Positions 1-8,479 of a stretch of 64,000 bases of DNA are shown here, piece by piece; within the stretch, counting starts at the first letter, position 1; each line of letters starts with the position of its first letter. The stretch comes from [Leptolyngbya] sp. JSC-1 (GTDB lineage: Bacteria > Cyanobacteriota > Cyanobacteriia > Elainellales > Elainellaceae), in assembly GCA_000733415.1 (NCBI GenBank), contig KL662191.1, positions 4,977,379-5,041,378 on the forward strand, read 5' to 3'. Below the pieces are notes generated by a model. The model was not told where the DNA came from and did no database searches. It saw nothing but the letters and a program-made list of their open reading frames with translations. The position numbers and the translations under genes were made by a program.

Positions 1-16
1 GGTTTTCCGAGTCGTT

Positions 17-361
17 ATGGCAACCTATCAAGTTCGCCTGCTCAACCCTGAGTTAGAGCTGGATTGCACCATCGCGGTATCAGATGACCAGTACATTCTC
101 GATATGGCGGAAGACGCCGGAGTTCGGTTGCCGTCTGGCTGTCGGCAAGGCAACTGTTCGGCCTGTGTCGCCAAGCTAATCCGCGGCGAAGTAGATCAAA
201 GCGAACAAAGCTTTTTGCAGCTCTCCGAGGTGACCGCCGGTTACACCATCACCTGTGTGGCCTACCCACGTTCGAACTGTACGTTGCTGACGCACCAAGA
301 GGCGGTGTTGTATCAGTCTTCGCTGTATTTCTCGACGAAAAAACCTGGCGTTGCTGAATAA
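17..361 (+). CDS. [2Fe-2S] plant-type ferredoxin
   Basis: Small soluble electron carrier of the plant/cyanobacterial ferredoxin family, 114 residues. The cluster ligands are visible as Cys42, Cys47, Cys50 and Cys80 (CX4CX2CX29C), in the usual context SGCRQGNCSAC and TCVAYP. The N-terminal beta strands match the fold. The C-terminus runs about 15 residues past the usual end of photosynthetic ferredoxin (LYFSTKKPGVAE), so this may be a specialised paralogue rather than the main PetF. The ATG at 17 has GAG a few bases upstream. It converges on the riboflavin synthase gene with only 3 bp between the stops. The electron partner cannot be read from the context. Confidence 0.93.
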   Translation: MATYQVRLLNPELELDCTIAVSDDQYILDMAEDAGVRLPSGCRQGNCSACVAKLIRGEVDQSEQSFLQLSEVTAGYTITCVAYPRSNCTLLTHQEAVLYQSSLYFSTKKPGVAE

Positions 362-364
362 GGC

Positions 365-1063
365 TCACGAATAGCCATGCTCGGCCAGAAATGAGGGCGT
401 GATAAAGTCTGACATCGGGTACGTGGTTTCAAACTCATCAACGGCTTCTGTATCTGTCTGCTCTACGCTGCCATTCAGCCGCAGAAATTTCTCGACATAT
501 TTCCCTAGCACATCACCTTCCAGGTTCACTGGGCTGCCGGGTTGGAGGTCATGCAGATTCGTCTCCGCATAGGTATGGGGAATCACCGCCACCTTAAACC
601 ATGAGCCAGTTGCGTTACACTCGGCCACTGTCAAACTGACGCCATTCACGGCAATGCTGCCCTTGGGCACGATATAGCGCGACACTCGTGAATCCGGCAC
701 CTGAAAGCTCATCTCCCAGGCGTTGGCGGTTTGTACCGAGGCCTCTAAATAGCCCACCCCATCGATATGACCAGTGACAAAATGGCCGCCCAATTTGCTG
801 CCCACCCGTAGGGACGGCTCCAGGTTCACCGACCAACTGCCACCCGACCATCTCAAAATTGTGCGGCTAATGGTTTCCGGCGAAATAGCGGCCACAAAGC
901 CGTCAGGCAGCAGTTCAGTTACGGTAAGACAGACGCCATCCACTGCTACACTGTCGCCAATCGCCATATCTGCTAAAAGATCAGCCACCCCACAGGATAC
1001 GCGCACCTGCTGCTCGCTGAGGAGTTGCAGGGTGCCGATTGTTGTCACAAGTCCAGTAAACAC
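365..1063 (-). CDS. ribE: Riboflavin synthase, alpha chain
   Basis: Catalyses the last step of riboflavin synthesis, dismutation of two 6,7-dimethyl-8-ribityllumazine molecules. It starts with the family signature MFTGLV and has two tandem lumazine-binding barrels (about residues 1-95 and 96-195). The second opens with HFVTGHIDGVG, and the motif GVSLTV is present. Length is 232 residues against about 200-215 usually, because of an acidic, non-conserved C-terminal tail of about 30 residues. No FMN riboswitch was recognised upstream. The start at 1063 is fixed by the MFTGLV motif. Confidence 0.96.
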   Translation of the reverse strand: MFTGLVTTIGTLQLLSEQQVRVSCGVADLLADMAIGDSVAVDGVCLTVTELLPDGFVAAISPETISRTILRWSGGSWSVNLEPSLRVGSKLGGHFVTGHIDGVGYLEASVQTANAWEMSFQVPDSRVSRYIVPKGSIAVNGVSLTVAECNATGSWFKVAVIPHTYAETNLHDLQPGSPVNLEGDVLGKYVEKFLRLNGSVEQTDTEAVDEFETTYPMSDFITPSFLAEHGYS

Positions 1064-1468
1064 AATTTGTTCCGAAGATTAGGGTAAGTTGACTAAATGT
1101 AAATTTTCGTATCTCTATTTGAACGCTGTTCTATATACATAACCCTGAATTCGAAGCGGCCTCGTTGGCTTGATTTTCTTGGTTCATCCCGTGTAATCAG
1201 GGTTTCATCGAACTATTTCTAGTTCTCTAGATTAACAATTTGACATTACAATCAGACATAATTGCAGAAGATTGACAGTCTTTCTTAACTAACTCGCTGA
1301 TTGATCCAGCAGCAGCAGTCAGTCGATCTTCTGGGTCTAGCAGAAAACCCTAGGGTAGGACCTGATTTGATCCCGATTGGTTTGATCCAGTTCACCTTTC
1401 TCTGACGGCTTCTTAGGCATCATTCTCAACAAGGCTTCACTCTTGAAAATAAACCGAGCAATTTGTTA
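1064..1468. other. Intergenic region between ribE and the Fur-family gene
   Basis: About 400 bp between two divergent genes, AT-richer than its neighbours. It must hold both promoters, but I could not fix -10/-35 boxes with confidence. I see no ORF, tRNA or convincing riboswitch here. Confidence 0.4.
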
Positions 1469-1501
1469 TCCTTCTCATTAAGGCAGCACTATTGAGAAGG
1501 A
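1469..1501 (+). promoter_or_regulatory. Inverted repeat covering the Shine-Dalgarno of the Fur-family gene
   Basis: A perfect 9-bp inverted repeat, TCCTTCTCA (1469-1477) and TGAGAAGGA (1493-1501), with a 15-nt loop. The right arm is the ribosome binding site (GAGAAGGA) of the ATG at 1510. The structure could mask translation initiation as RNA, or act as a DNA operator for this or another regulator. The geometry is seen in the sequence; the function is inference. Confidence 0.5.
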
Positions 1502-1509
1502 CAATTCTT

Positions 1510-1959
1510 ATGTACACCGTATCCTCCCTCAAGGCTGAACTAAATGAGCGGGGTTGGCGCTTGACGCCTCAGCGAGAAACCATCCTGCAAATTTTTCAGA
1601 ACCTTCCCAAGGGTCAACATTTGAGCGCAGAAGATTTGCACATTCTCCTTCAGGATGAGGGAGAGCCGATCAGTTTATCGACAATTTACCGCAACCTAAA
1701 GCTAATGTCGCGCATGGGGATCTTGCGTGAACTTGAGCTAGCAGAAGGCCACAAGCACTACGAAATCAATCAGCCCTCGCCTTATCATCATCATCATCTA
1801 ATTTGCGTTCGTTGCAATAAAACCATCGAGTTTAAGAATGATTCGATTTTGAAAATGGGCGCGAAAACCGCTCAGAAAGAGGGCTATCACCTGCTGGACT
1901 GCCAGTTGACAATCCACGCGATTTGTCCGACCTGTCAGCGGTCGTTGTTGCCGATGTAG
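1510..1959 (+). CDS. Fur-family metalloregulator, probably Zur/FurB
   Basis: DNA-binding metal-dependent repressor. The N-terminal winged helix carries ELNERGWRLTPQRE and the recognition segment SLSTIYRNLKLM. It is followed by a His-rich metal-binding hinge (PYHHHHLICVRC) and a second CxxC (CPTC) near the C-terminus, giving the structural zinc site. Overall similarity as I remember the family is closest to cyanobacterial FurB/Zur; PerR-type FurC is the alternative, and the paralogue assignment is less sure than the family. I chose the ATG at 1510 (149 aa) over the TTG at 1492, because the TTG lies inside the Shine-Dalgarno GAGAAGGA that suits the ATG. The gene is monocistronic. Confidence 0.88.
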   Translation: MYTVSSLKAELNERGWRLTPQRETILQIFQNLPKGQHLSAEDLHILLQDEGEPISLSTIYRNLKLMSRMGILRELELAEGHKHYEINQPSPYHHHHLICVRCNKTIEFKNDSILKMGAKTAQKEGYHLLDCQLTIHAICPTCQRSLLPM

Positions 1960-2049
1960 AAAGCCGCTGTAGACGCTTGCCTTGCTCGCATCATCAAGGC
2001 TAGAGCAGGGAGAAGGCTGAAAGGGGTAAACTGTAGACCTCAGCTCGGT

Positions 2050-2841
2050 TCAACGGATTAGCTGCATTAAAACGGTTGGATCATCGACTTCCCCAACTAC
2101 GCGGCGGACTGGCTGGGGCCAAACCTTAAGCAGAGTAGGCGTTGCGGTTACCTGATCGGCTTCGGCCTGCTCTGGATGTTTGCGGACATCAATCACTTTC
2201 AACGTGTAGGGCTGCTGTAACTGCTCTTCTAGAAGCTGATGCAGCATTTTTAGCATCTGCTCGGTCGCCGTACTGCCGCCAGAAACAAACAGCCGTAAAA
2301 CGTAGCCCTGCATCGTATGGGACTGGTCAGCAAACCAGATGGGCGTGGGGCGCTTGACGGGCTGAAGGGGGGATGCTGGCTCAATCGCTTCTAACTGAGC
2401 TACCAAGTCGTGATTTCGCCACAGTTCGGGAAACTGCTGCCGATAGGATGCCAAAACTAATGGATCGCAGAGGACGGCTTGGGGTGTCGCAATTTGCCAA
2501 TCCCCCTCAGAGCAACCGAACACCGCGCTCAGCAAGGCCCGTTGCCGCGACACAAATGGATAAACTTCTGCAAAGGTGCGGACCACGCCAGTGCGAGGAT
2601 CCTGCCAGCGATCAATTGTGGCTGTGAAGCAAGGCACCAAAAAATGAGGCGGTTCGGGTAGTCCCAGCAACTCTTGCAGAAAAATACAAAGCTGCAAATG
2701 CCAGCGATTTTGCTTGTGAGGGTCGATGCAATAAACCAGATCACCGGCTGGCGTAAACACCGCAATGCCTTTGAACAGCGCCGAGCGCAGCAGGATGCTT
2801 TCCTTGAGGGGAGTGAAGGCTGAGTCGGTTACATTGCCCAT
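2050..2841 (-). CDS. Two-domain protein with C-terminal KaiB-like domain
   Basis: 263 residues. Residues about 178-263 are a clear KaiB-like thioredoxin-fold domain: YVLRLFVSGG, then LKVIDVRKHPEQAE, then ATPTLLKVWPQPVRRVVG, the same block order as clock protein KaiB. The N-terminal half (1-165) is not a sensor kinase or any domain I recognise; it contains short hydrophobic strands and two Trp-rich stretches. SasA has its KaiB-like domain at the N-terminus in front of a kinase, so this is a different arrangement. The gene diverges from an OmpR-family response regulator starting at 3066. A link to circadian output is plausible by homology but not shown. Confidence 0.82.
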   Translation of the reverse strand: MGNVTDSAFTPLKESILLRSALFKGIAVFTPAGDLVYCIDPHKQNRWHLQLCIFLQELLGLPEPPHFLVPCFTATIDRWQDPRTGVVRTFAEVYPFVSRQRALLSAVFGCSEGDWQIATPQAVLCDPLVLASYRQQFPELWRNHDLVAQLEAIEPASPLQPVKRPTPIWFADQSHTMQGYVLRLFVSGGSTATEQMLKMLHQLLEEQLQQPYTLKVIDVRKHPEQAEADQVTATPTLLKVWPQPVRRVVGEVDDPTVLMQLIR

Positions 2842-2974
2842 CTCAGTTGAAAATCATAGATTAGGATTTCAGGTTAGAACTGACGGAGAAACAGGCGAAT
2901 CGGAGCAAGTCGGCTGTTCCCCATTGCTTGTTCCCCATTCTATAGCGCTGCGACTGACCTAGACCAGTTCATCC

Positions 2975-3029
2975 TGGTTCTACAGTGGTTCTACAGTGGT
3001 TCTACAGTGGTTCTACACTAGTTCTACAC
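2975..3029 (+). repeat. Five tandem 11-bp repeats upstream of the response regulator
   Basis: Units TGGTTCTACAG (three exact copies, 2975-3007), then TGGTTCTACAC and TAGTTCTACAC. The period is exactly 11 bp and the array ends 36 bp before the ATG at 3066. OmpR/PhoB-family regulators bind head-to-tail direct repeats spaced by about 11 bp, so this may be an autoregulatory operator. That role is inference. Confidence 0.85.
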
Positions 3030-3065
3030 CCGATTCAGAGACTAGAATTCCCCTGCCCCCCGCCT

Positions 3066-3767
3066 ATGCAAATCTTATTGGTTGATGACGAAGTGGAACT
3101 GACTGGCCCCCTCAGCCGGATTTTGAGTCGGGAAGGCTACCAGGTGGATGTGGCCCACGATGGAGCAGAAGGCGACCATCTGGCCAGCCGACAGCATTAC
3201 GATTTGCTGATTTTAGACTGGATGCTGCCGCACAAAAGCGGCCTAGAAATTTGCCAAACCCTGCGCTCTCAGGGAAAAACCACGCCGGTCCTGTTTCTGA
3301 CGGCCAAAGACATGATCGATGACCGGGTAGCGGGCTTGGATGCAGGCGCTGATGATTATTTAGTCAAACCATTTGAGCTACGGGAACTGCTGGCGAGAGT
3401 GCGTGCCCTGCTGCGGCGTCCTCCAACATTAGAAACTTTGCTGCCCTCGCGTCTCCGAGTCGAAGATCTGGAATTAGACTTAGAAAATCAGCTTGCTCAT
3501 CGAGGAGTGCGGAAAATCGACCTTTCGGAGAAAGAAAGTCAGCTTTTGGCCTATTTCATGCGCCATCCTAACCAGTTACTCACCCACGAACAAATTCATA
3601 ATTATTTGTGGGGAGAAGGCGAAAAGCCCAGCAGCAACGCTTTGGCGGCGCAAATTCGCTTACTTCGTCGCAAAATTGAAGCAGAGCACGAAGCTCCGTT
3701 AATTCACACCGTCTATGGGAAAGGCTATCGTTTTGGAGGAGAGGCGGACGAAGCGGGAGAGGGGTAA
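3066..3767 (+). CDS. OmpR/PhoB-family response regulator, RppA-like
   Basis: Two-domain transcription factor of 233 residues. The receiver domain starts MQILLVDDE (acidic pair), has the phospho-acceptor Asp in LLILDWMLP, and the conserved Lys in YLVKPFELRELLARVRALLRR. The C-terminal winged helix contains LSEKESQLLAYFM and the motif TVYGKGYRF. The receiver resembles cyanobacterial RppA, which is a tentative name. No cognate histidine kinase lies nearby, so it is an orphan in this window. The ATG at 3066 was chosen because the receiver fold begins there; an in-frame start further upstream would fall inside the 11-bp repeats. The repeats may be its own binding site. Confidence 0.9.
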   Translation: MQILLVDDEVELTGPLSRILSREGYQVDVAHDGAEGDHLASRQHYDLLILDWMLPHKSGLEICQTLRSQGKTTPVLFLTAKDMIDDRVAGLDAGADDYLVKPFELRELLARVRALLRRPPTLETLLPSRLRVEDLELDLENQLAHRGVRKIDLSEKESQLLAYFMRHPNQLLTHEQIHNYLWGEGEKPSSNALAAQIRLLRRKIEAEHEAPLIHTVYGKGYRFGGEADEAGEG

Positions 3768-3946
3768 CAGCTGGATCACAATCTACAGGACATCCCGCAG
3801 CAGCAAGCTACAAAACTACATGCTACATACAGGTTACACCAGCAAAACTCAGAAAACTCAAAACTCAGAATTGGTCTAACCTGATTCCGTCCTTGAATCC
3901 CTGAATAGTTGGCTCAGTAGGGTTGGTCTGATTTGCTCTAGAAAAG

Positions 3947-5740
3947 ATGGCTCAACATTCACAACATGAAATCGTGAAACTGGCGAAGCAGGGTGATCCG
4001 AGAGCAATTGCCTATCTGATTACCCGCACGCTGGGCAAGTATGGCATCACGGCAAGGGCAAGTCGCCAAGGCCACTGTCTCAAACTGCTGATGGAAGCAG
4101 AGCGGGTTCCCCATCAATCCACGATGGTAAAGCTCGTGACCCAGGGCATGCAGAAACTGAATGTTGCCACAATCGAGACTGTCAAACTCTATGGCCGTCA
4201 AACCGGACAGACGGCACTAGCTTGGCGACAGGTGATTGAGCTAATTCCCCAGGAGCCAGAACCATACCTGTCACTTGCCAAATATGACGACGAGGATGCG
4301 TCAGAAACCCCAATCTTTCGCCTCGATGACCTCGATCCCCATGCCATGATTCTGCTGCCGGTAGAACCAACAGTGCGGCTAGACGACCTCGATCCCGATG
4401 CCATGATTCTGCTGCCAGTAGAGCCTACGACCGACTTGCCGACCGACTTGCCGACCGATTTACCAACTAATCTACCAACTAATCTACCAACTGCCCTATC
4501 CGACCTATCTGACCCATCGGTTGATCGGCCTCCCGGTCTACCGATTGCCGATCCATCTGCCCTAGCGCCAACTGCTCCTGCCAGCGCCGCTGCCCCAGAT
4601 TTTCAGCCAGAGCTAGGCCAAACTCAAGTCAACCTGCCTCGTCACCTGACCCAGTTACTGCTAAGCCTGCTATGGGTTCGGTTGATTGTCGATACGCTGC
4701 GAGTGATATATTCGCTGCTGGGAGCTGGCTCAGTTTCGCTCTACACGGGGCTAGATCTAGGCAATACCAATCAGCCCTTCGCCAGCCTACTGTCGGTGGT
4801 GGTCAGCATCGCTGATTTTATCTTTACGCCGTTGGATCAGCTGGGGATTTGGATCAACCTATGGGTGGTGGGGTTGTCGCTGCTGTGGCTGTACCGCATT
4901 CACGCGAGCCTGCGGGATTTGTTTGGCTCCTACCCGATTTCGCCAATGGCCGCCGTAATGCGCTTTGTGTTGCCCATTTACAACCTTTGGGGCATCGGTA
5001 GAACCCTATTTACATTAGCCCGCCACCTCACACTCGAAGCTCACCTCAACCGCGCCAGTCAGTTAATTCGGCGTTTGACGGGCTGGCTTTATCTGTTTAT
5101 CTTTGTGGCAGCTGGGCTGCAGGGCTTTTATTTCTGGCGAGTTGCGTCGGGAGCGCTTCCCTCCCTCTGGTTCTACGTGGCTCGAGATAGCGTGCTCTGG
5201 TTACTGTCTCTGGTCTGGCTGCGGCTGGTTCGCGTGATTTGGCGAGCAGTGCGGCGGATATATCAGGAACGAATTGCGCCCTTTTTACCCCCCCCTCCAG
5301 TTCGTACGGCCCGGTCCAGTCCGGTCAGCATCCGAGCGGTGCTGCTGGGAGCAGGCGCGGGTTTGATCAGTCTGGCTTTATTGAACTGCCTGTTGGGACT
5401 ATTGGCGGCCTTTATCTTCACGGCCAATAATCTGCCTCCCGAAGCGATTCTGCCTACCTTTTACGACTCTGAAAGTCTGTTAACTCTGGTGCTGGTGGGC
5501 AGCTTTTTCTGCATTGGGCTGGGTGGCTTTTTAACGGCGGCACTGGCTCCGGTGGCCGGGCTGCTGCATGCCTTGGCGATGGGAGTCCTGATTACCCTAA
5601 TCGGAATTGCCCTGCAACGGATAGCGCTGCTGCCAGCAGTCGAAGAAATGCCCTTCTGGTTCCAAACTGCTAGCACCGGCCTAATCATTCCGGCAGCCTT
5701 ACTGGGAGGCGGGCTACACCAGTGGTTGAGAACGCTTTAG
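3947..5740 (+). CDS. Multi-pass membrane protein with N-terminal cyanobacterial domain and repeat linker
   Basis: 597 residues, three parts. Residues 1-100 form a soluble domain (EIVKLAKQGDPRAIAYLITRTL) that I have seen described only as conserved in cyanobacteria. Residues 120-225 are a Pro/Asp-rich linker with two copies of a 19-residue repeat (RLDDLDPxAMILLPVEPT) and a run of TDLP/TNLP tetrapeptides. The C-terminal two thirds hold roughly seven or eight hydrophobic spans, including FVLPIYNLWGIGRTLF and a Gly/Leu-rich end. No enzyme motif was found, so function is unknown. The stop overlaps the convergent ABC ATPase gene by 4 bp. Confidence 0.8.
   Translation: MAQHSQHEIVKLAKQGDPRAIAYLITRTLGKYGITARASRQGHCLKLLMEAERVPHQSTMVKLVTQGMQKLNVATIETVKLYGRQTGQTALAWRQVIELIPQEPEPYLSLAKYDDEDASETPIFRLDDLDPHAMILLPVEPTVRLDDLDPDAMILLPVEPTTDLPTDLPTDLPTNLPTNLPTALSDLSDPSVDRPPGLPIADPSALAPTAPASAAAPDFQPELGQTQVNLPRHLTQLLLSLLWVRLIVDTLRVIYSLLGAGSVSLYTGLDLGNTNQPFASLLSVVVSIADFIFTPLDQLGIWINLWVVGLSLLWLYRIHASLRDLFGSYPISPMAAVMRFVLPIYNLWGIGRTLFTLARHLTLEAHLNRASQLIRRLTGWLYLFIFVAAGLQGFYFWRVASGALPSLWFYVARDSVLWLLSLVWLRLVRVIWRAVRRIYQERIAPFLPPPPVRTARSSPVSIRAVLLGAGAGLISLALLNCLLGLLAAFIFTANNLPPEAILPTFYDSESLLTLVLVGSFFCIGLGGFLTAALAPVAGLLHALAMGVLITLIGIALQRIALLPAVEEMPFWFQTASTGLIIPAALLGGGLHQWLRTL
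4319..4494 (+). repeat. Intragenic repeats: two 57-bp units and TDLP tetrapeptide-coding units
   Basis: Two near-identical 57-bp units (4319-4375 and 4376-4432) encode RLDDLDPxAMILLPVEPT plus one residue. They are followed by about five 12-bp units encoding TDLP or TNLP up to about 4494. The frame is kept throughout, so copy number can vary without breaking the gene. Confidence 0.85.
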
Positions 5741-6984
5741 GGCCGAATCGCCAATCCGCTGGCATCGTCAAACAAATGCACTTTATCGGGGGTAATGGCG
5801 AGCCATAGCTCCTCGTCGATACTGACAGGCCGGTCCGGTTCGGTGCGGACCTGTAGCAGCGGTGCCTGCTCCGGCTGATCGGCAAACCCAACAGTGAGAT
5901 AGGTTTCACTGCCTAGGGCTTCAACCCGTTTCACCACCACCGGCAGATTTTTGGGGGCAGGCAAACTGACACTGAGATGCTCTGGCCGAATTCCTAAGCT
6001 GAGGGGTTTACCGTCGTAGGGTTGCAGGCGGGCTTCCCACTCTTCCGGCAGCGTCATGCGAAACCGGGGATGCTGAATCAGCAGCGGCGCTTTCACCTGC
6101 ACTGGCAAAAAGTTCATCGGCGGCGAGCCAATAAACTCGGCCACAAACCGATTGGCCGGACGGTTGTACAGCTCCAACGGCGAGGCCACCTGCTGAATCT
6201 GGCCGGCATTCATCACCGCAATCCGGTCGCCCATCGTCATTGCTTCCACCTGATCGTGGGTGACATAGATCGTGGTGGTGCCCAATTTGCGCTGCAAATT
6301 GACAATTTGGGTCCGGGTTTCGGTGCGTAGCTTCGCATCCAGATTGGAGAGTGGCTCATCCATCAAGAACACTTGGGGATTGCGGGCCATTGCCCGTCCC
6401 AGCGCCACCCGCTGCTTTTGGCCGCCCGAGAGCTGCTTGGGCAATCGGTCCAACAAATGTTCGATTTGCAGCATTTGGGCTACGATACTGACCCGTTGGG
6501 CCACCGCTTTTTCTTCGGCTGACCAGTACTGCAACCGTCGCGGCAACGGACGAGTCAGGCCCACCAGTGCCCGGTCCATCCAAACAGGACGCGATGACGC
6601 CATCTTTTCACTGTTGCCCGTCCGCCGTAACCCAAAGGCCAGGTTTTCGTAGACCGTCATGTGGGGATACAGGGCGTAGCTTTGAAACACCATTGCAATA
6701 TCGCGTTGCTTCGGCGGCAGATCATTGACCAGCCGTTCCCCCACCCAGATATTGCCTCCCGTCAGCGTTTCCAAGCCAGCAATCAACCGCAGCAGGGTGC
6801 TCTTGCCACAGCCAGACGGACCGACCAGCACCATAAACTCGCCGTCATGCACGGTTAGATTAATCCGTCGCAGCACGCTTACCGTTGCCGGGTCGCTAGC
6901 CGGTTCAGTCACTCCAGCCGTTTGCGTCCGCTTTTGCCGCTGCGGGAAGCTTTTATAAATGTTTTCTAAAACAACCTGCGCCAC
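5737..6984 (-). CDS. ABC transporter ATP-binding protein, MalK/UgpC type
   Basis: Nucleotide-binding subunit of an importer, probably for a sugar or glycerol-3-phosphate-like solute by family. Walker A is GPSGCGKST, the signature is LSGGQKQRVALGRA, Walker B is VFLMDEPLSNLDAK, and the switch is YVTHDQ. A C-terminal TOBE/OB region (IRPEHLSVSL) is present. At 415 residues it is longer than the usual 350-370. The extra length comes from an N-terminal linker (about residues 13-35) and an insert of about 50 residues between FGLRR and IEHLLDRLP that contains several Trp and Arg. No permease or binding-protein gene is adjacent, so it may energise several importers. Confidence 0.92.
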   Translation of the reverse strand: MAQVVLENIYKSFPQRQKRTQTAGVTEPASDPATVSVLRRINLTVHDGEFMVLVGPSGCGKSTLLRLIAGLETLTGGNIWVGERLVNDLPPKQRDIAMVFQSYALYPHMTVYENLAFGLRRTGNSEKMASSRPVWMDRALVGLTRPLPRRLQYWSAEEKAVAQRVSIVAQMLQIEHLLDRLPKQLSGGQKQRVALGRAMARNPQVFLMDEPLSNLDAKLRTETRTQIVNLQRKLGTTTIYVTHDQVEAMTMGDRIAVMNAGQIQQVASPLELYNRPANRFVAEFIGSPPMNFLPVQVKAPLLIQHPRFRMTLPEEWEARLQPYDGKPLSLGIRPEHLSVSLPAPKNLPVVVKRVEALGSETYLTVGFADQPEQAPLLQVRTEPDRPVSIDEELWLAITPDKVHLFDDASGLAIRP

Positions 6985-7200
6985 GATTCTTGAAATAGGG
7001 TTGAACGAGCTGATTCGGCATTGAATGTCAGCAATTCTAGCAAGTGTGGGGCAGTTGAAGTGAGGAGGAGGAGGAATTAGGAGTCAGGAGTTGGGACTGC
7101 GGCTAGCAACAAGGTAATGGTGAGTTGGACCTATCAGCAAGCAATCCTACCCGCACAGCAGACAGAAACCATTCTGACTCCTATTCTCAAATCAATGCTT

Positions 7201-8181
7201 TTAAGCTAGCCAGCGAGCGGCATCTTTAGCATGATAGGTGAGAATCAGGTCGGCCCCGGCCCGCTTAAAGCCGATCAGAGTTTCCAGGACAACACGCTGC
7301 TCATCTACCCAGCCATTCAGGGCGGCTGCCTTGATCATCGAGTATTCACCTGAAACGTTGTAGGCGGCGACCGGCAGATGGGTTGCTTGCTTGACGCGCC
7401 AGATGATGTCCATATAGGCCAGAGCGGGCTTCACCATTAGCATGTCTGCCCCTTCGGCAATATCCAGCTCGATTTCCTTCAGGGCTTCCTGACCATTGGC
7501 TGGGTCCATTTGATAGGTACGGCGGTCACCAAACTGAGGCGCAGATTCTGCCGCATCCCGGAACGGACCATAGTAAGCCGAGGCATATTTTGCTGCATAG
7601 GACATGATGGGCAAATCTTGGAAGCCAGCGCTATCTAACCCTTGCCGAATCGCCTGCACAAACCCATCCATCATGCCAGAAGGGGCAATGATATCAGCGC
7701 CAGCCTTGGCTTGAGAAACGGCGGTCTTCTTCAACAACTCCAGGGTTGGGTCGTTCAGCACTCGTCCAGTCAGGTCGCCCACCTCCAGATAGCCGCAGTG
7801 ACCGTGGGAGGTGTACTCACAGAGGCAGGTGTCTACAATCACGATCAGGTCGGGGACCGCTTCTTTCACAGCAGTCGTGGCCTGTTGCACAATCCCGTGG
7901 TCGTGCCAAGCGCCAGTCGCATCGACATCTTTGTCTGCTGGAATCCCAAACAGGATAATCGCCGGAATCCCCAGATCATAGACTTCTTTGGCTTCTTCCA
8001 CGATTTTGTCGATCGAAAGCTGGTAGACACCCGGCATCGATTTGACTTCCTTGGCAATTCCCTCGCCCGGAACAGCAAACAGCGGGTAGATCAAATCATT
8101 GGTAGTTAGCACATTTTCTTGCACCATCCGACGAAGCTGGGGATGGCTACGCAGACGACGAGGGCGATGGGTCGGAAACAT
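7201..8181 (-). CDS. hemB: Delta-aminolevulinic acid dehydratase (porphobilinogen synthase)
   Basis: Condenses two 5-aminolevulinate molecules to porphobilinogen in the haem/chlorophyll pathway. It begins MFPTHRPRRLRSHPQLR as in the family. The metal-site motif DTCLCEYTSHGHCG is the Cys-containing, zinc-type version. The Schiff-base lysines lie in YAAKYASAYYGPFR and MLMVKPALAYMD, and APSGMMDG is intact. Length is 326 residues, normal. The gene stands alone, with about 215 bp to the ABC ATPase gene upstream in coordinates. Confidence 0.97.
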   Translation of the reverse strand: MFPTHRPRRLRSHPQLRRMVQENVLTTNDLIYPLFAVPGEGIAKEVKSMPGVYQLSIDKIVEEAKEVYDLGIPAIILFGIPADKDVDATGAWHDHGIVQQATTAVKEAVPDLIVIVDTCLCEYTSHGHCGYLEVGDLTGRVLNDPTLELLKKTAVSQAKAGADIIAPSGMMDGFVQAIRQGLDSAGFQDLPIMSYAAKYASAYYGPFRDAAESAPQFGDRRTYQMDPANGQEALKEIELDIAEGADMLMVKPALAYMDIIWRVKQATHLPVAAYNVSGEYSMIKAAALNGWVDEQRVVLETLIGFKRAGADLILTYHAKDAARWLA

Positions 8182-8457
8182 AGGATTCTACTAAAACTGT
8201 GAATAAGAACGATTGATTCAACAATGGGTTTCCTATGGCCCTGGACAGCTCGGCCATAACCCGCACGGCCTAGCCGACCGCACGTTTACTATCATCTCAT
8301 TGCCTGTCGTTGTCCAAAGCGTCTATTTGTTAAGAAGTCTTGCGTTATGGGAGCACGGAGCTGGAGTACGATGCCCTAGAGCTAGTAACTTTTGAAGTTG
8401 TGATGTTGAGGCGGCACAGCAGTCCCTCCTGATTGACTGACGAATCTAATTAATCTC

Positions 8458-8479
8458 ATTAATACCAATTGGTATTAAT
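8458..8479. repeat. 22-bp perfect palindrome at the 3' end of the DUF29 gene
   Basis: ATTAATACCAA followed by its exact reverse complement TTGGTATTAAT, then a further partial direct copy (AATACCAATAGG). It covers the stop codon and last codons of the DUF29 gene. No T-tract follows on the minus strand, so it is not a standard terminator. Confidence 0.85.
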
